Part shown: in pieces, positions 9,609 to 17,841 of the stretch
Layout: the number at the start of each line of letters is the position of its first letter
Position numbering within the stretch: position 1 is the stretch's first letter
Assembly: GCA_947587025.1 (NCBI GenBank)
Contig: CANPXW010000015.1
Coordinates: 1-36,813, forward strand
From: an uncultured Oscillospiraceae bacterium
GTDB taxonomy: Bacteria > Bacillota > Clostridia > Oscillospirales > Oscillospiraceae
DNA length: 36,813 nt
Direction: 5' to 3'
The notes under the pieces: generated by a model
What the model was told of the DNA's origin: nothing
Database searches by the model: none
What the model saw: the letters and a program-made list of their open reading frames with translations, nothing else
Translations under genes and position numbers: made by a program

Positions 9609-9632
9609 GGCGCTGTGCGTGTGCACAGCGCC
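9609..9632 (-). terminator. Hairpin between the anti-sigma gene and spoIIAA
   Basis: A perfect 10-bp stem (9609-9618 with 9623-9632), 4-nt loop, then GCTTTTAT on the minus strand. It looks like an intrinsic terminator for the upstream ECF sigma/anti-sigma operon. It lies only 25 nt before the spoIIAA start codon, so it would also form the end of, or sit inside, the spoIIAA leader. Confidence 0.6.
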
Positions 9633-9691
9633 ATTGTAGTCATCCTATGCCGCGAAAAGCGTCGTTATGCGCCGCCGGGGCAAAATTATGC

Positions 9692-10300
9692 TTATCCCAC
9701 GCCCGTCCCGGCGGGCCAGGTGTTGAACTCAGACGGGCTGATATACGCCGTATCGCTGCTGGCGTAGCCGTTCTGGTACTTCACGGTCAGGTACTTGGTC
9801 TCGCCGCCGTCCCGAAGCTGCACGTAGCAGACGCCGTCCTCGAACTTGTCCGTGATGTCCACGCCTTTGCCCCGCCACCATACCGTGACGGACCCGTCAG
9901 GGCCATATTCCACCTCCGGAAAATCCAGCTGCTCCACGATCTCCGCCTCGGTCATGGGCCGCTCGCTGCCGTCGGCCTCGAAGGCGACTCCGCCGCCGCC
10001 CTGGGTCCGGGGCTGGCCCTGGCCGTCCGTGTAGGTGAGGGTGTACTCCCCGCCCTGGATGTCCAGCACCGCGTTGGTCTGCTCGCCGTGCAGCCATATC
10101 TGCACCGTGCGCCGGATGCCCCCCACGTCTGCGGCGTAGGCGATGCCCGCCAGGGCCAGCACCAGCGCCGCCGCCGCGCACACCGCCGCCGCTCTGCGCG
10201 TATAACATTTCGTTTTCTTTTCCATGTCTCTTGCCTCCATCGTTTTCGCGGAGGCATGGAGCGCGGAGAACGCCCGCTGGTACCGCTCGTTATTCGTCAT
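9692..10300 (-). CDS. Membrane-anchored anti-sigma factor, putative
   Basis: A 202-residue protein. The first 33 residues are cytoplasmic (NNERYQRAFSALHAS, a pattern common in clostridial anti-sigma proteins). One membrane segment follows (about residues 35-58, AAAVCAAAALVLALAGIAYA), then a 145-residue outside domain. It overlaps the ECF sigma gene by 11 bases, so the two are coupled, which strongly suggests that it binds and inhibits that sigma factor. No zinc-binding ZAS motif (HxxxCxxC) was seen, so it belongs to another anti-sigma class. What the outer domain senses is unknown. Name is by context more than by sequence. Confidence 0.72.
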   Translation of the reverse strand: MTNNERYQRAFSALHASAKTMEARDMEKKTKCYTRRAAAVCAAAALVLALAGIAYAADVGGIRRTVQIWLHGEQTNAVLDIQGGEYTLTYTDGQGQPRTQGGGGVAFEADGSERPMTEAEIVEQLDFPEVEYGPDGSVTVWWRGKGVDITDKFEDGVCYVQLRDGGETKYLTVKYQNGYASSDTAYISPSEFNTWPAGTGVG

Positions 10301-10772
10301 CGTTCCATTCCTCCATCAGCGCGTTTTTCAGGAGCTTCCGTCCTCTTGACAGCCGGCTCTTCACCGTGCCCTCGCGGGTGCCCAGCAGCCGGGCCAGCTG
10401 CGATATGGACATGTCCTCGTAATAAAAGAGGTGTATCACCGTCCGGTACCGCTCCGGCAGAGCCATCACCGCCGCGAACAGGCGGCCGTCGGCGGGCTCC
10501 GCGAAGGGCAGCTCGGTCATGTACTCCTCCCAGGGCGCCCGGTTGCGCCGCCAGAAGGAGCGGGCCAGGTCCCGGGCCCGGTTCACGGCCACCCGCAGCA
10601 GCCACGCTCTGACATGCTCCTCGCTCTGGAAATCCCGCTCATGGGTCATGTACCGCATGAACGTGTCCTGGGTCACGTCGTCCGCGTCCGCCCGGTCCCG
10701 GCAGACGGCGAATGCCGCCGCAAAGACCCGGTCGGCGTACTTTTCATACGCCTGGTCGGCTGAAAGTCTCAT
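10290..10772 (-). CDS. ECF-type RNA polymerase sigma factor
   Basis: A 160-residue sigma factor with region 2 (AYEKYADRVFAAAF...DDVTQDTFMRYM) and region 4 (LPERYRTVIHLFYYEDMSISQLARLLGTREGTVKSRLSRGRKLL). This two-region layout defines the ECF group. The start MRLSADQAYEKY is set by AAAGGAG about 10 nt upstream; an in-frame start 21 codons earlier would lie inside the promoter. It is followed by an overlapping membrane protein gene that is probably its anti-sigma factor. The promoter upstream resembles SigW-type promoters, so autoregulation and a cell-envelope-stress role are likely but inferred. Confidence 0.9.
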   Translation of the reverse strand: MRLSADQAYEKYADRVFAAAFAVCRDRADADDVTQDTFMRYMTHERDFQSEEHVRAWLLRVAVNRARDLARSFWRRNRAPWEEYMTELPFAEPADGRLFAAVMALPERYRTVIHLFYYEDMSISQLARLLGTREGTVKSRLSRGRKLLKNALMEEWNDDE

Positions 10773-10817
10773 AAGAAGAAAAGCTCCTTTGTCCTGTGAA
10801 GGTCCCTTCACATACCA

Positions 10818-10844
10818 TACGATCGGGCCAGGCAAAAGGTTGCA
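10818..10844 (-). promoter_or_regulatory. ECF (SigW-like) promoter of the sigma/anti-sigma operon
   Basis: On the minus strand TGCAAC (10839-10844) followed by CTTTT, then CGTA (10818-10821) after 17 nt. This fits the ECF consensus TGAAAC-N16/17-CGTA with the characteristic AAC and T-rich start of the spacer. It suggests that the factor reads its own gene. Confidence 0.6.
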
Positions 10845-10853
10845 TGGAGGATG

Positions 10854-10885
10854 AAAAATGGCATGGCTGCGGCCATGCCATTTTT
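10854..10885 (-). terminator. Terminator after the 10953-12308 gene
   Basis: A perfect 14-bp stem (10854-10867 with 10872-10885) with a 4-nt loop. A and T runs on both sides make it usable in both directions. It ends the minus-strand secreted-protein gene before the ECF sigma promoter. Confidence 0.82.
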
Positions 10886-10952
10886 TGTGTTTATTCCTTA
10901 CCCCAGGGTCCGGGCCCTGGCGGGATGCGGCGAAAAGCGGCTGTCCGCCGTT

Positions 10953-12308
10953 TTAGTTCTGCACGCCCGTGAGGGACTCCACATGGTAGATATGGCCGTC
11001 GATCACTGCCGCGCCGGCGGGGAACTGGACCGTCACCTCCACCGGGCCGCCGGACCCGAGGTCCATATCAGGGGTCAGGTCCTGGAGGAAGCCGTCCTCC
11101 CCCGCGCCGCCGTAGAAATGCACCCATTCGGCGCTGTACTCGTCTATGGTGTAGGTCACCTCGGCGGGCTCGTCCAGGAAGCAGACGTATATGCCCCGGC
11201 CCTCGAAGTCCCCGGCCAGGGAGTCCACCGTCTGCACGGGGAAGAAGCTGGCGTCGCACATCACGTTCCCGACGGTCATGGTGTACGTGCCGCTGGCCAC
11301 ATCCGTCACCATGTATATCCGCGTCTCTTCTCCGGCGAAGTCCGAAGGAGCGGTGGCCCAGTCCGGCACAGCGGCCAGATCGGGCAGGGCGGGTATATCG
11401 GAGGAGAAGGAGAACTCGTCTCCCTCCCAGTAGGTGGTCAGATCCACGTCCAGGAAGTAATAGCCGTCCCCCTGGATGGTCGCGGTGCCGGTGGTGGGCT
11501 CATCCGCCGAGTGGGAGGAGATGCCGAGACTGTTCTCGTCGCCCTCCACCGCAAATTCGATGGACTCGCCCCTGAGCACGGCGGCCTCGTTGGTGCTCAT
11601 GTCCGCCTCTGCGCCCTCCAGGGTGGCGTCCCGGCCGTTGTCCCTGAAGTCGATGACCACCTCGCCCGGCTCAAAGGAGATGGAGTTCCGGTCCGTATTC
11701 AGCTCCCCCGAGCCTTCCTCGTCCCAGGCCATGACCGAGCCGACCTCGCGCATATCATCCGCCGGGCCGTTATATATCTCCGCGTGGGCGTCTGAGCCGG
11801 TGAGGGTATAGTTGACCGTCATGGCCTCGTCCAATGTGCAGACATACGCGCCCGCCTCCATGGGGTCAAGAACGGACTCGATCGGATAGACCAGCGTCAG
11901 GTCGGCGCTCAGGCTGCAGGCGTTCTCCGCCTGGATGGTATACTCCCCGGCGGTGAGCTCCACCAGGCAGATCACGCTTCCGTTGGCATCTCCGTAAGAC
12001 TCCTGGTCGTTCACCACAGCCAGCGCCTCGTCCGGAGAGGACACGGCCACCGGCGGCTGGGAGGAGTCCATCCAGGCGCCCTCGGCGTACAGGTCCAGCA
12101 GATACGTGCCGTCCTGGGGCACCTGGGCAGTCATCGTCACCGAGGAGGGCTCCTCCGTGTAGAAGCGGTGCTCCCCATCGGCCTCAAAATAGACGGTCAC
12201 CCGCTCCTGGCCGGTCTCCGCCGCTTCCGCCGGGGCCGCCCCCGCCGCCGTGGTCAGCAGCAGGCAGACGGCCAGAAGGGCGGTCATATATTTTCTGATG
12301 TTCTTCAT
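10953..12308 (-). CDS. Secreted beta-rich protein of unknown function
   Basis: A 451-residue protein from MKNIRKYMTALLAVCLLLTTAAG, a Sec signal peptide with probable cleavage near AEA. The start is set by AGGAGG 8 nt upstream. The mature part is acidic and beta-rich, with repeated segments that resemble bacterial pre-peptidase C-terminal folds: GTYLLDLYAEG, GEYTIQAENACSL, GYYFLDVDLTTYW and GTYTMTVGNVMCD. The pair YVCTLDEAMTVNYTL and YVCFLDEPAEVTYTI shows an internal duplication about 230 residues apart. No protease or binding motif was recognised. It is a single-gene unit with its own promoter and terminator. Probably a surface or secreted binding protein; function unknown. Confidence 0.75.
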   Translation of the reverse strand: MKNIRKYMTALLAVCLLLTTAAGAAPAEAAETGQERVTVYFEADGEHRFYTEEPSSVTMTAQVPQDGTYLLDLYAEGAWMDSSQPPVAVSSPDEALAVVNDQESYGDANGSVICLVELTAGEYTIQAENACSLSADLTLVYPIESVLDPMEAGAYVCTLDEAMTVNYTLTGSDAHAEIYNGPADDMREVGSVMAWDEEGSGELNTDRNSISFEPGEVVIDFRDNGRDATLEGAEADMSTNEAAVLRGESIEFAVEGDENSLGISSHSADEPTTGTATIQGDGYYFLDVDLTTYWEGDEFSFSSDIPALPDLAAVPDWATAPSDFAGEETRIYMVTDVASGTYTMTVGNVMCDASFFPVQTVDSLAGDFEGRGIYVCFLDEPAEVTYTIDEYSAEWVHFYGGAGEDGFLQDLTPDMDLGSGGPVEVTVQFPAGAAVIDGHIYHVESLTGVQN

Positions 12309-12341
12309 GGCGATTTCCTCCTGGTGTTTCAAATTTAATTT

Positions 12342-12385
12342 TATTTTTTTATTTTATTATAATATACCCCCCCAGCCAAAAATCA
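12342..12385 (-). promoter_or_regulatory. AT-rich promoter region of the 10953-12308 gene
   Basis: On the minus strand TTGATT is followed by a G-rich spacer and TATATTATAAT. A TATTAT box lies at 16-nt spacing and a TATAAT at 19 nt. The leader after it is almost only A and T, unlike the rest of the window. Exact boxes are uncertain. Confidence 0.5.
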
Positions 12386-12413
12386 AGGCAAAAATTCCCC
12401 CGCAAAGAAAAAT

Positions 12414-12439
12414 GCGGCACAGTCCGAAAACTGTGCCGC
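12414..12439 (-). terminator. Terminator after valS
   Basis: A perfect 10-bp stem (12414-12423 with 12430-12439) and a 6-nt loop, followed on the minus strand by ATTTTTC. It closes the reductase-thioredoxin-valS operon 15 nt after the stop codon. Confidence 0.85.
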
Positions 12440-12454
12440 GAAGCTTTATTGTGT

Positions 12455-15064
12455 TTACCCCAGATTCGCCAGGCTGGCCCGCAGGTTCTCCGCCAGGGCC
12501 TGGGCCTTGGCCAGCTTGTCCCGCTCGGCGGACACCACCCGCTCGGGGGCCCGGGAGACGAAGCTCTCGTTGGCCAGCTTCCGCTGCTGGTTGGCGATGT
12601 CCTGCTCTGCGCGGGCCAGCTCCTTGGCGATGCGCTCCCGCTCCTTGGCCAGGTCCACCAGCTCCGCCAGGGGCATATAGAGCTTGGCCTGGCTGGTGAC
12701 CACCGTCACCATGCCCGCCGTATCGGCGGGGGCCTGGGCCGTCACGTTCACCGCCCCGGCGAAGGCCAGGTCGGACATATACACCGTCCCGGCCCGGAAC
12801 ACGTCCGTCTTCTCCGTGACCAGGGTGATGTGGGGCCGCTTGGAGGGCGGCACGTTCATCTCCGCCCGGCGGCTGCGCACGGCCTTCACCGCCTCCATGA
12901 CCAGCTCGAAGTCCGCCTCCTCCTGGGGGAAGCTGAGCGCCTGGTCGAACTCCGGGTAGGTCTCCACGATCAGGGCCTTGCCGCTGTGGGGGATGGCGCC
13001 GTATATCTCCTCGGTGATGAAGGGCATGAAGGGGTGCAGCAGGCGCAAAACGTCGGTGAGCACGTACAGCAGCACCCGCTGGGCGCTCTCGTCCCCCGCC
13101 CGCAGACGGGGCTTGGTGATCTCGATATACCAGTCACAGAAGCTGTCCCAGATGAAGTCGTATATCTTGGTGGCCGCCAGGCCCAGCTCGTATTTATCGA
13201 AGTTCTCGTTGACTTCGGCGATCAGGCTCTGCAGCTTGGACAGTATCCACTTGTCCTCCAGCTTCAGCTCCGGGGGCAGCTCGTTCTCCCGCACCGTCAG
13301 GTTCATCATCACGTACCGGGCGGCGTTCCACAGCTTGTTGGCGAAGTTGCGCATAGCCTCGCACCGCTCCACGTAAAAGCGCATGTCGTTGCCGGGGGAG
13401 TTGCCGGTGATGAGGTTGAAGCGCAGCGCGTCGGCGCCGTACTGGTCTATCACCTCGATGGGGTCCACGCCGTTGCCGGCGGATTTGGACATCTTCTTGC
13501 CGTGGGGGTCCCGCACCAGGCCGTGTATCAGCACGGTCTTGAAGGGCTCCTTTTTCATGTGCTCCATGCCGGAGAAGATCATCCGGGCCACCCAGAAGAA
13601 GATGATGTCGTAGCCGGTGACCAGCACGTCCGTGGGGTAGAAATATTCCAGGTCCTCGGTCTTGTCCGGCCAGCCCAGGGTGGAGAAGGGCCACAGGGCG
13701 GAGCTGAACCAGGTGTCCAGCACGTCCGGGTCACGGGTGATGTTCTTCGAGCCGCACTTTTCACATTGGCAGGCGTCCTCGCGGGAGACGGTCACGTGGC
13801 CGCAGTCCGCGCAGTACCAGGCCGGTATCTGGTGGCCCCACCAGAGCTGGCGGGAGATGCACCAGTCCCGGACGTTGTGCATCCAGTTGAGGTAGGTCTT
13901 GGCGAAGCGGTCGGGCACGAACTTGATGGTGCCGTCCTCCACCACCCGGATGGCCTCCTTTGCCAGAGGCTCCATCTTCACGAACCACTGGTCGCTGGCC
14001 AGAGGCTCCACGTCGCTGTGGCAGCGGTAGCAGGTGCCCACGTTATGTACGTGCTCCTCCACCTTCACCAGGTAGCCCTGCTCCTCCAGGTCGGCCAGGA
14101 TGGCCTTGCGGGCCTCGTACCGGTCCATGCCGTTATACTTGCCGCCGTTGATGATGCAGCCGTTGTCGTCGATGACGAGAATTTGCTCCAAATTATGCCG
14201 CAGGCCCACCTCGAAGTCGTTGGGGTCGTGGCAGGGGGTCATCTTCACGCAGCCGGTGCCGAAGGCCATGTCCACGTACTCGTCCGCCACGATGGGCATC
14301 TCGCGGCCCACCAGGGGCAGGATGCAGGTCTTGCCAACAATATCCTTATAGCGCTCGTCGTTGGGGTTGACGGCCACGCCGGTATCGCCCAGCATGGTCT
14401 CCGGCCGGGTGGTGGCCACGATCACGTCCCCGGAGCCGTCGGCCAGGGGATAGCGCAGATGCCACAGATGGCCGGGCTTTTCCTCATACTCCACCTCCGC
14501 GTCAGACAGCGCGGTGGTGCAGTGGGGGCACCAGTTGATGATGCGCTTGCCCTTGTAGATGAGGCCCTTCTCATACAGCGAGCAGAACACCTCCCGCACC
14601 GCCTTGGAGCATCCCTCGTCCATGGTGAAGCGCTGGCGGTCCCAGTCGCAGGAGGAGCCCAGGGTCTTCAGCTGCTGCACGATGCGGTCGCCGTACTTGT
14701 TCTTCCAGTCCCACACCCGGTCCAGGAACTTCTCCCGGCCCAGGTCGAAGCGGGTCAGGCCCTCGTTGACCCGCAGATTCTCCTCCACCTTGATCTGGGT
14801 GGCGATGCCCGCGTGGTCGCAGCCGGGCAGCCACAGGGCGGCGTAACCCTTCATCCGCTTATACCGGATGAGCACGTCCTGGATGGTCTCGTCCACGGCG
14901 TGGCCCAGGTGCAGCTGTCCCGTCACGTTGGGGGGCGGTATCACGATGGTGAAGGGCTTTTTGTCCGGGTCGCGCTGGGCGTGGAAATACCCGCCGTCCA
15001 GCCACTGCTGGTAGATCTTCCCCTCCACCTGTTTGGGGTCGTACTGTTTGGGAAGCTCGCTCAT
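12455..15064 (-). CDS. valS: Valyl-tRNA synthetase
   Basis: An 869-residue class I synthetase of normal length that charges tRNA-Val. Seen: [14 protein letters not shown] with the HIGH-type motif at 52-55, the editing domain in the middle, a CxxC...CxxC zinc-ribbon-like insert (CADC and CEKC, about residues 418-440), [14 protein letters not shown] with the KMSKS motif near 523, and a C-terminal coiled coil (about 805-869, [20 protein letters not shown]). The start [10 protein letters not shown] is the ATG that overlaps the thioredoxin stop codon by four bases (ATGA), so a much longer upstream reading is not used. Coupling of valS to thioredoxin genes is unusual. No T-box leader is present, as valS is not the first gene. 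Confidence 0.97.
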   Translation of the reverse strand: MSELPKQYDPKQVEGKIYQQWLDGGYFHAQRDPDKKPFTIVIPPPNVTGQLHLGHAVDETIQDVLIRYKRMKGYAALWLPGCDHAGIATQIKVEENLRVNEGLTRFDLGREKFLDRVWDWKNKYGDRIVQQLKTLGSSCDWDRQRFTMDEGCSKAVREVFCSLYEKGLIYKGKRIINWCPHCTTALSDAEVEYEEKPGHLWHLRYPLADGSGDVIVATTRPETMLGDTGVAVNPNDERYKDIVGKTCILPLVGREMPIVADEYVDMAFGTGCVKMTPCHDPNDFEVGLRHNLEQILVIDDNGCIINGGKYNGMDRYEARKAILADLEEQGYLVKVEEHVHNVGTCYRCHSDVEPLASDQWFVKMEPLAKEAIRVVEDGTIKFVPDRFAKTYLNWMHNVRDWCISRQLWWGHQIPAWYCADCGHVTVSREDACQCEKCGSKNITRDPDVLDTWFSSALWPFSTLGWPDKTEDLEYFYPTDVLVTGYDIIFFWVARMIFSGMEHMKKEPFKTVLIHGLVRDPHGKKMSKSAGNGVDPIEVIDQYGADALRFNLITGNSPGNDMRFYVERCEAMRNFANKLWNAARYVMMNLTVRENELPPELKLEDKWILSKLQSLIAEVNENFDKYELGLAATKIYDFIWDSFCDWYIEITKPRLRAGDESAQRVLLYVLTDVLRLLHPFMPFITEEIYGAIPHSGKALIVETYPEFDQALSFPQEEADFELVMEAVKAVRSRRAEMNVPPSKRPHITLVTEKTDVFRAGTVYMSDLAFAGAVNVTAQAPADTAGMVTVVTSQAKLYMPLAELVDLAKERERIAKELARAEQDIANQQRKLANESFVSRAPERVVSAERDKLAKAQALAENLRASLANLG

Positions 15065-15363
15065 CGGCACATCTCCTCTATCTCTTCCATACCGGACAGG
15101 CCCACCGTCTTCTTCACGGCCTCGCCGCTCCGGAACACCATCAGCGTGGGGATGCTCATGATCTCGAAGCGCATGGCCAGCGCCGGCTGCTCGTCCACGT
15201 TCACCTTGCACACCTTCACCTCCGGGTGCTTTTCGGCGAAGGCGTCCACGATGGGGCTCTGCATCCTGCAGGGACCGCACCAGGCGGCCCAGAAATCCAC
15301 CAGCGAGGTACCGTCTTTCACGGCCTCGTCGAAGTTCTCCGCTGTCAGTTCGATGACGCTCAT
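15061..15363 (-). CDS. trxA: Thioredoxin
   Basis: A 100-residue thioredoxin with the active site [11 protein letters not shown] (about residues 24-34) and the cis-proline loop [11 protein letters not shown] (about 70). Length is slightly short of the usual 105-110, missing a little at the C terminus. Its start overlaps the upstream reductase stop (ATGA) and its stop overlaps the valS start in the same way, so three genes are translationally coupled. It reduces protein disulfides in the cytoplasm; the adjacent flavoprotein is its likely reductase. Confidence 0.96.
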   Translation of the reverse strand: MSVIELTAENFDEAVKDGTSLVDFWAAWCGPCRMQSPIVDAFAEKHPEVKVCKVNVDEQPALAMRFEIMSIPTLMVFRSGEAVKKTVGLSGMEEIEEMCR

Positions 15364-16190
15364 TTGTCCCTCTCCTTCAAATATCCGTCTGCGGCCAGCG
15401 CCGCAGTATTTCCCTGTCCAACGGCCCGGGCGACCTGGTAAGGCCGGCCCACGCAGTCCCCGGCGGCGAACACGCCGGGGATACTGGCGGCCATGTTCTC
15501 GTCCACGGCGATATGGCCGTCCCGCATCGCCAGGCCCGGCAGCAGCGCGCTGGCCGCCACCGTGTCCCGCAGCACGAACACGCCGTCCACGGGATATTCC
15601 TTCCCGCCGACGGCCACGGCCGTCACCCGGTCTGTTCCTATGATCTGCGCGTTTTTCGCCTGGGTCGGGTCGAAGAAAAGGACCTGACAGCCGATGCTCT
15701 CCAAAAATCCGGCGTCCTTTTCTCCCTCGCCGCCCAGGCCAAGTACAGCCACCCGTTTGCCCCGGTACAGCATCCCGTCACAGGTGGCGCACCAGCTCAC
15801 GCCCTTTCCCAGCAGCTCCATCTCGCCAGGCAGAGGCTTCGTGCCCTGACCGGCTCCGGAGGCCAATATGAGGGTCTTCGCCTGGTACACGTCCCGCTCC
15901 GCGCTGACCATGAAGCTGCCGCCGAAGGACACCACGCCGGTGACCCGGCCGGTGATGCGGCGCACGCCCGCCCGCTCCAGGTCTCCCAGCATGGCTGCCA
16001 GCAGGTCCCGGCCGCTCATACCGGCCAGGCCGGGGTAGTTGCCGACGCGCTCCGCCTTCGCCAAAGGGCTGCGCATAGGGTCCGCGCCCAGCACCAGCAC
16101 GGACCGGCCCCGGGCATGGGCAGTCAGCGCCGCCGAGACGCCCGCCGGTCCCGCGCCCAATATGAGGATGTCACAGGCGCTGCCGTCCAT
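15360..16190 (-). CDS. Thioredoxin reductase-like flavoprotein, possibly not NADPH-dependent
   Basis: A 276-residue FAD disulfide reductase. Residues 7-20 form the FAD Rossmann motif [13 protein letters not shown], the redox-active disulfide is C134-A-T-C137, and the FAD-binding [14 protein letters not shown] is near the C terminus. Canonical TrxB is about 310 residues and has a HRRxxxR motif in the NADPH domain for the 2'-phosphate. Here that segment reads [14 protein letters not shown], the HRRxxxR motif is absent and the domain is about 35 residues shorter; the nucleotide loop GLGGEG remains. Clostridial ferredoxin-dependent flavin thioredoxin reductases (FFTR) show the same losses. It is the first gene of the operon with trxA, so the partner is clear; the electron donor is inferred. 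Confidence 0.85.
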   Translation of the reverse strand: MDGSACDILILGAGPAGVSAALTAHARGRSVLVLGADPMRSPLAKAERVGNYPGLAGMSGRDLLAAMLGDLERAGVRRITGRVTGVVSFGGSFMVSAERDVYQAKTLILASGAGQGTKPLPGEMELLGKGVSWCATCDGMLYRGKRVAVLGLGGEGEKDAGFLESIGCQVLFFDPTQAKNAQIIGTDRVTAVAVGGKEYPVDGVFVLRDTVAASALLPGLAMRDGHIAVDENMAASIPGVFAAGDCVGRPYQVARAVGQGNTAALAADGYLKERDK

Positions 16191-16225
16191 ATGCCGCCTC
16201 CGTCTTCTCAGTTCGCTAATTTGTT

Positions 16226-16255
16226 ATTGTATCACAGACCATGCGTCCGCCGCAA
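16226..16255 (-). promoter_or_regulatory. Promoter of the reductase-trxA-valS operon
   Basis: On the minus strand TTGCGG (16250-16255), an 18-nt spacer, and TGATACAAT with an extended TG and a TACAAT -10 box (16226-16231). The start codon is 36 bases further on behind GGAGG. Confidence 0.65.
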
Positions 16256-16299
16256 GAGCGCGGCGTGATTTTAGTATGCCCGGACAGGGCGAAAAACTG

Positions 16300-17628
16300 T
16301 CATTTCAGCACGTCGTGGTCCAGCCATTTGTCCCCCCGGAAGCGGACGGCGAAGCATACCGCCCGGACCGCCCAGTCGGCGCACCAGCCTATCCACACGC
16401 CCCACAGGCCCACGGCCGTATACCGGCACAGCGCCCAGCACAGCGCCACCCGGAACAGCCACATGCTCGCCGCGCCGGTCCACATGGTGAAGGACACATC
16501 CCCCGCTGCCCGCAGGCCGTTGGGCAGGGTGAACGCCGTGGGCCAGAACAGCACCCGCATCACCGACACGGCCCAGCTGATGTGGCACACCAGGGCCGCG
16601 CCCGCTGCCGTCAGGGCGGTCATGCGGGTAATGAGCGGTGTGGCGGGCGCCAGCACCGCGCCGATGATGAGCATGACGACCGTGCACAGCCGGGTGAACT
16701 GGCGCATGTACCGCCGGGCCTCGTCGGGCCGGCCCCGGCCGATGCACTGGCCAGCCACAGTGAGCAGGCCCACGCCGATGGCCAGACCTGGCATGCCCAC
16801 GAAGTTGTCCAGCATGGCCGCCAGTGCCTGGGCGGCCATGGCGGTGGTGCCCAAGGTGGAGACGGTGGACTGCACCGCCAGCTTACCGAACTGGAACATA
16901 CCGTTCTCCACCGCCGAGGGCAGGCCGATGCGCAGTATCCGCCGGAGCATGGGCCCGTCCGGCCGCCATTCCGACAGCCGGCCCAGGGAGATGACCTGCC
17001 CCGGTCTTGCCTGGCAGATGAGCAGCGCCGCCGCGCTGAAGATGCGGCTGGCCAGGGTGGCCAGGGCCGCCCCCAGCACCCCCATGTGAAACACGAATAT
17101 GAGCACGGCGTTTCCGATGATGTTCAGCATGTCCGCCGCTGCCGCCGCCAGCATGGGCCGCTTGGCGTCCCCGATGGCCCGGTACAGGGCCGCGCTGGCG
17201 GTGTACACCGCCAGGAAGGGGTAGCTTATCACCGTCACCAGCATGTACACGTCCGCCGCGTCCATGACTTCGCGCTCCACAGAGCCGAATATCAGCCGCA
17301 GCAGCGGCAGGCGCAGAGGTATGAGCACCGCCGCAGCGGCCAGGCTCAGCGCCGCCGCCAGCGCCGTCACCTGCCGGGCGGCATGGCCGGCGTCCGTCTC
17401 GTCCCGGTGGCCGATGTACTGGGCGCAGACGATGGTGCCCCCGGCGGCCAGGGCGGAGAAGAAGTTCACCGCCAGCATGTTGATGGAATCCACCAGCGAC
17501 ACGCCGGATATGGCCGCCTCCCCCACGCTGGAGACCATGAGGGTGTCGGCCGCGCCCATGATGCCGGTGAGTATCTGCTCGGCCACCAGCGGTATCAGCA
17601 GCGCCCGCAGCTCTTTTTTCGTGAACAT
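16300..17628 (-). CDS. MATE family multidrug/sodium antiporter-type transporter
   Basis: A 442-residue membrane protein with the twelve hydrophobic segments of the MATE family in two halves. It begins MFTKKELRALLIPLVAEQILTG, with the MATE-typical GAADTLMVSSVGEAAISG after it. The start is set by a GGAAGGGGG site; the in-frame codons upstream would run through the promoter repeats. Family members export drugs or metabolites in exchange for Na+ or H+; the substrate cannot be read from the sequence. It is a single-gene unit. Its upstream region holds a 49-bp tandem duplication that includes the -10 box, so its expression may be unusual. Confidence 0.9.
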   Translation of the reverse strand: MFTKKELRALLIPLVAEQILTGIMGAADTLMVSSVGEAAISGVSLVDSINMLAVNFFSALAAGGTIVCAQYIGHRDETDAGHAARQVTALAAALSLAAAAVLIPLRLPLLRLIFGSVEREVMDAADVYMLVTVISYPFLAVYTASAALYRAIGDAKRPMLAAAAADMLNIIGNAVLIFVFHMGVLGAALATLASRIFSAAALLICQARPGQVISLGRLSEWRPDGPMLRRILRIGLPSAVENGMFQFGKLAVQSTVSTLGTTAMAAQALAAMLDNFVGMPGLAIGVGLLTVAGQCIGRGRPDEARRYMRQFTRLCTVVMLIIGAVLAPATPLITRMTALTAAGAALVCHISWAVSVMRVLFWPTAFTLPNGLRAAGDVSFTMWTGAASMWLFRVALCWALCRYTAVGLWGVWIGWCADWAVRAVCFAVRFRGDKWLDHDVLK

Positions 17629-17652
17629 GCCGTCCACCCCCTTCCATAGTAA

Positions 17653-17740
17653 TTCGCGTAAAAATCCTATATCATTATAGGAGAGGCTCAAGTCGCAGTG
17701 GTTCGCGCAAAAATCCCATGCCATTATAGGAGAGGCTCAA
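17653..17740. repeat. Tandem 39-bp repeat in the MATE promoter region
   Basis: Copies at 17653-17691 and 17702-17740 (49-bp period) match at 35 of 39 positions. Each carries ATTATAGGAGAGGCTC, which on the minus strand reads GAGCCTCTCCTATAAT and so contains a TATAAT -10 box. The copy nearer the gene also has a dyad, CCTATA-N4-TATAGG (17666-17681), that is degenerate in the other copy. Confidence 0.85.
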
Positions 17741-17751
17741 AACGATTGCAA
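17723..17751 (-). promoter_or_regulatory. Sigma-A promoter of the MATE gene
   Basis: TTGCAA (17746-17751), 17-nt spacer and TATAAT (17723-17728) on the minus strand. The second repeat copy offers another TATAAT at 17674-17679, but only a poor ACCACT at the -35 position. Confidence 0.7.
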
Positions 17752-17765
17752 GCGCGATACCACAC

Positions 17766-17797
17766 AAAAACACGGCCCTCAGATGTCCGGACCGTGT
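17766..17797 (-). terminator. Minus-strand terminator-like hairpin without a matching gene
   Basis: Outer arms ACACGG and CCGTGT enclose a partly paired loop; on the minus strand the hairpin is followed by GTTTTTGTG. No minus-strand protein gene ends here. It could stop a transcript that runs antisense to the non-coding RNA at 17842-18041. Confidence 0.5.
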
Positions 17798-17806
17798 AAA
17801 ATCTGC

Positions 17807-17835
17807 TTGCACTTAGGGGGTGTGCGCGATATAAT
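17807..17835 (+). promoter_or_regulatory. Strong sigma-A promoter of the candidate non-coding RNA
   Basis: TTGCAC (17807-17812), 17-nt spacer, perfect TATAAT (17830-17835). The predicted start is near 17842. No start codon with a ribosome site and a plausible reading frame follows within 250 bases, which supports a non-coding transcript. Confidence 0.8.
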
Positions 17836-17841
17836 GAAAAA

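Noticed and set aside
12449-15643. A 1064-codon plus-strand open frame opposite valS and trxA
   Set aside because: It is antisense to valS, trxA and the reductase, which have all their family motifs, and its His/Val/Leu/Gly-rich product resembles no protein.
16191-16299. A terminator after the first MATE gene
   Set aside because: Only short stems (GCCC/GGGC, CGCCGC/GCGGCG) without a U-tract were found.
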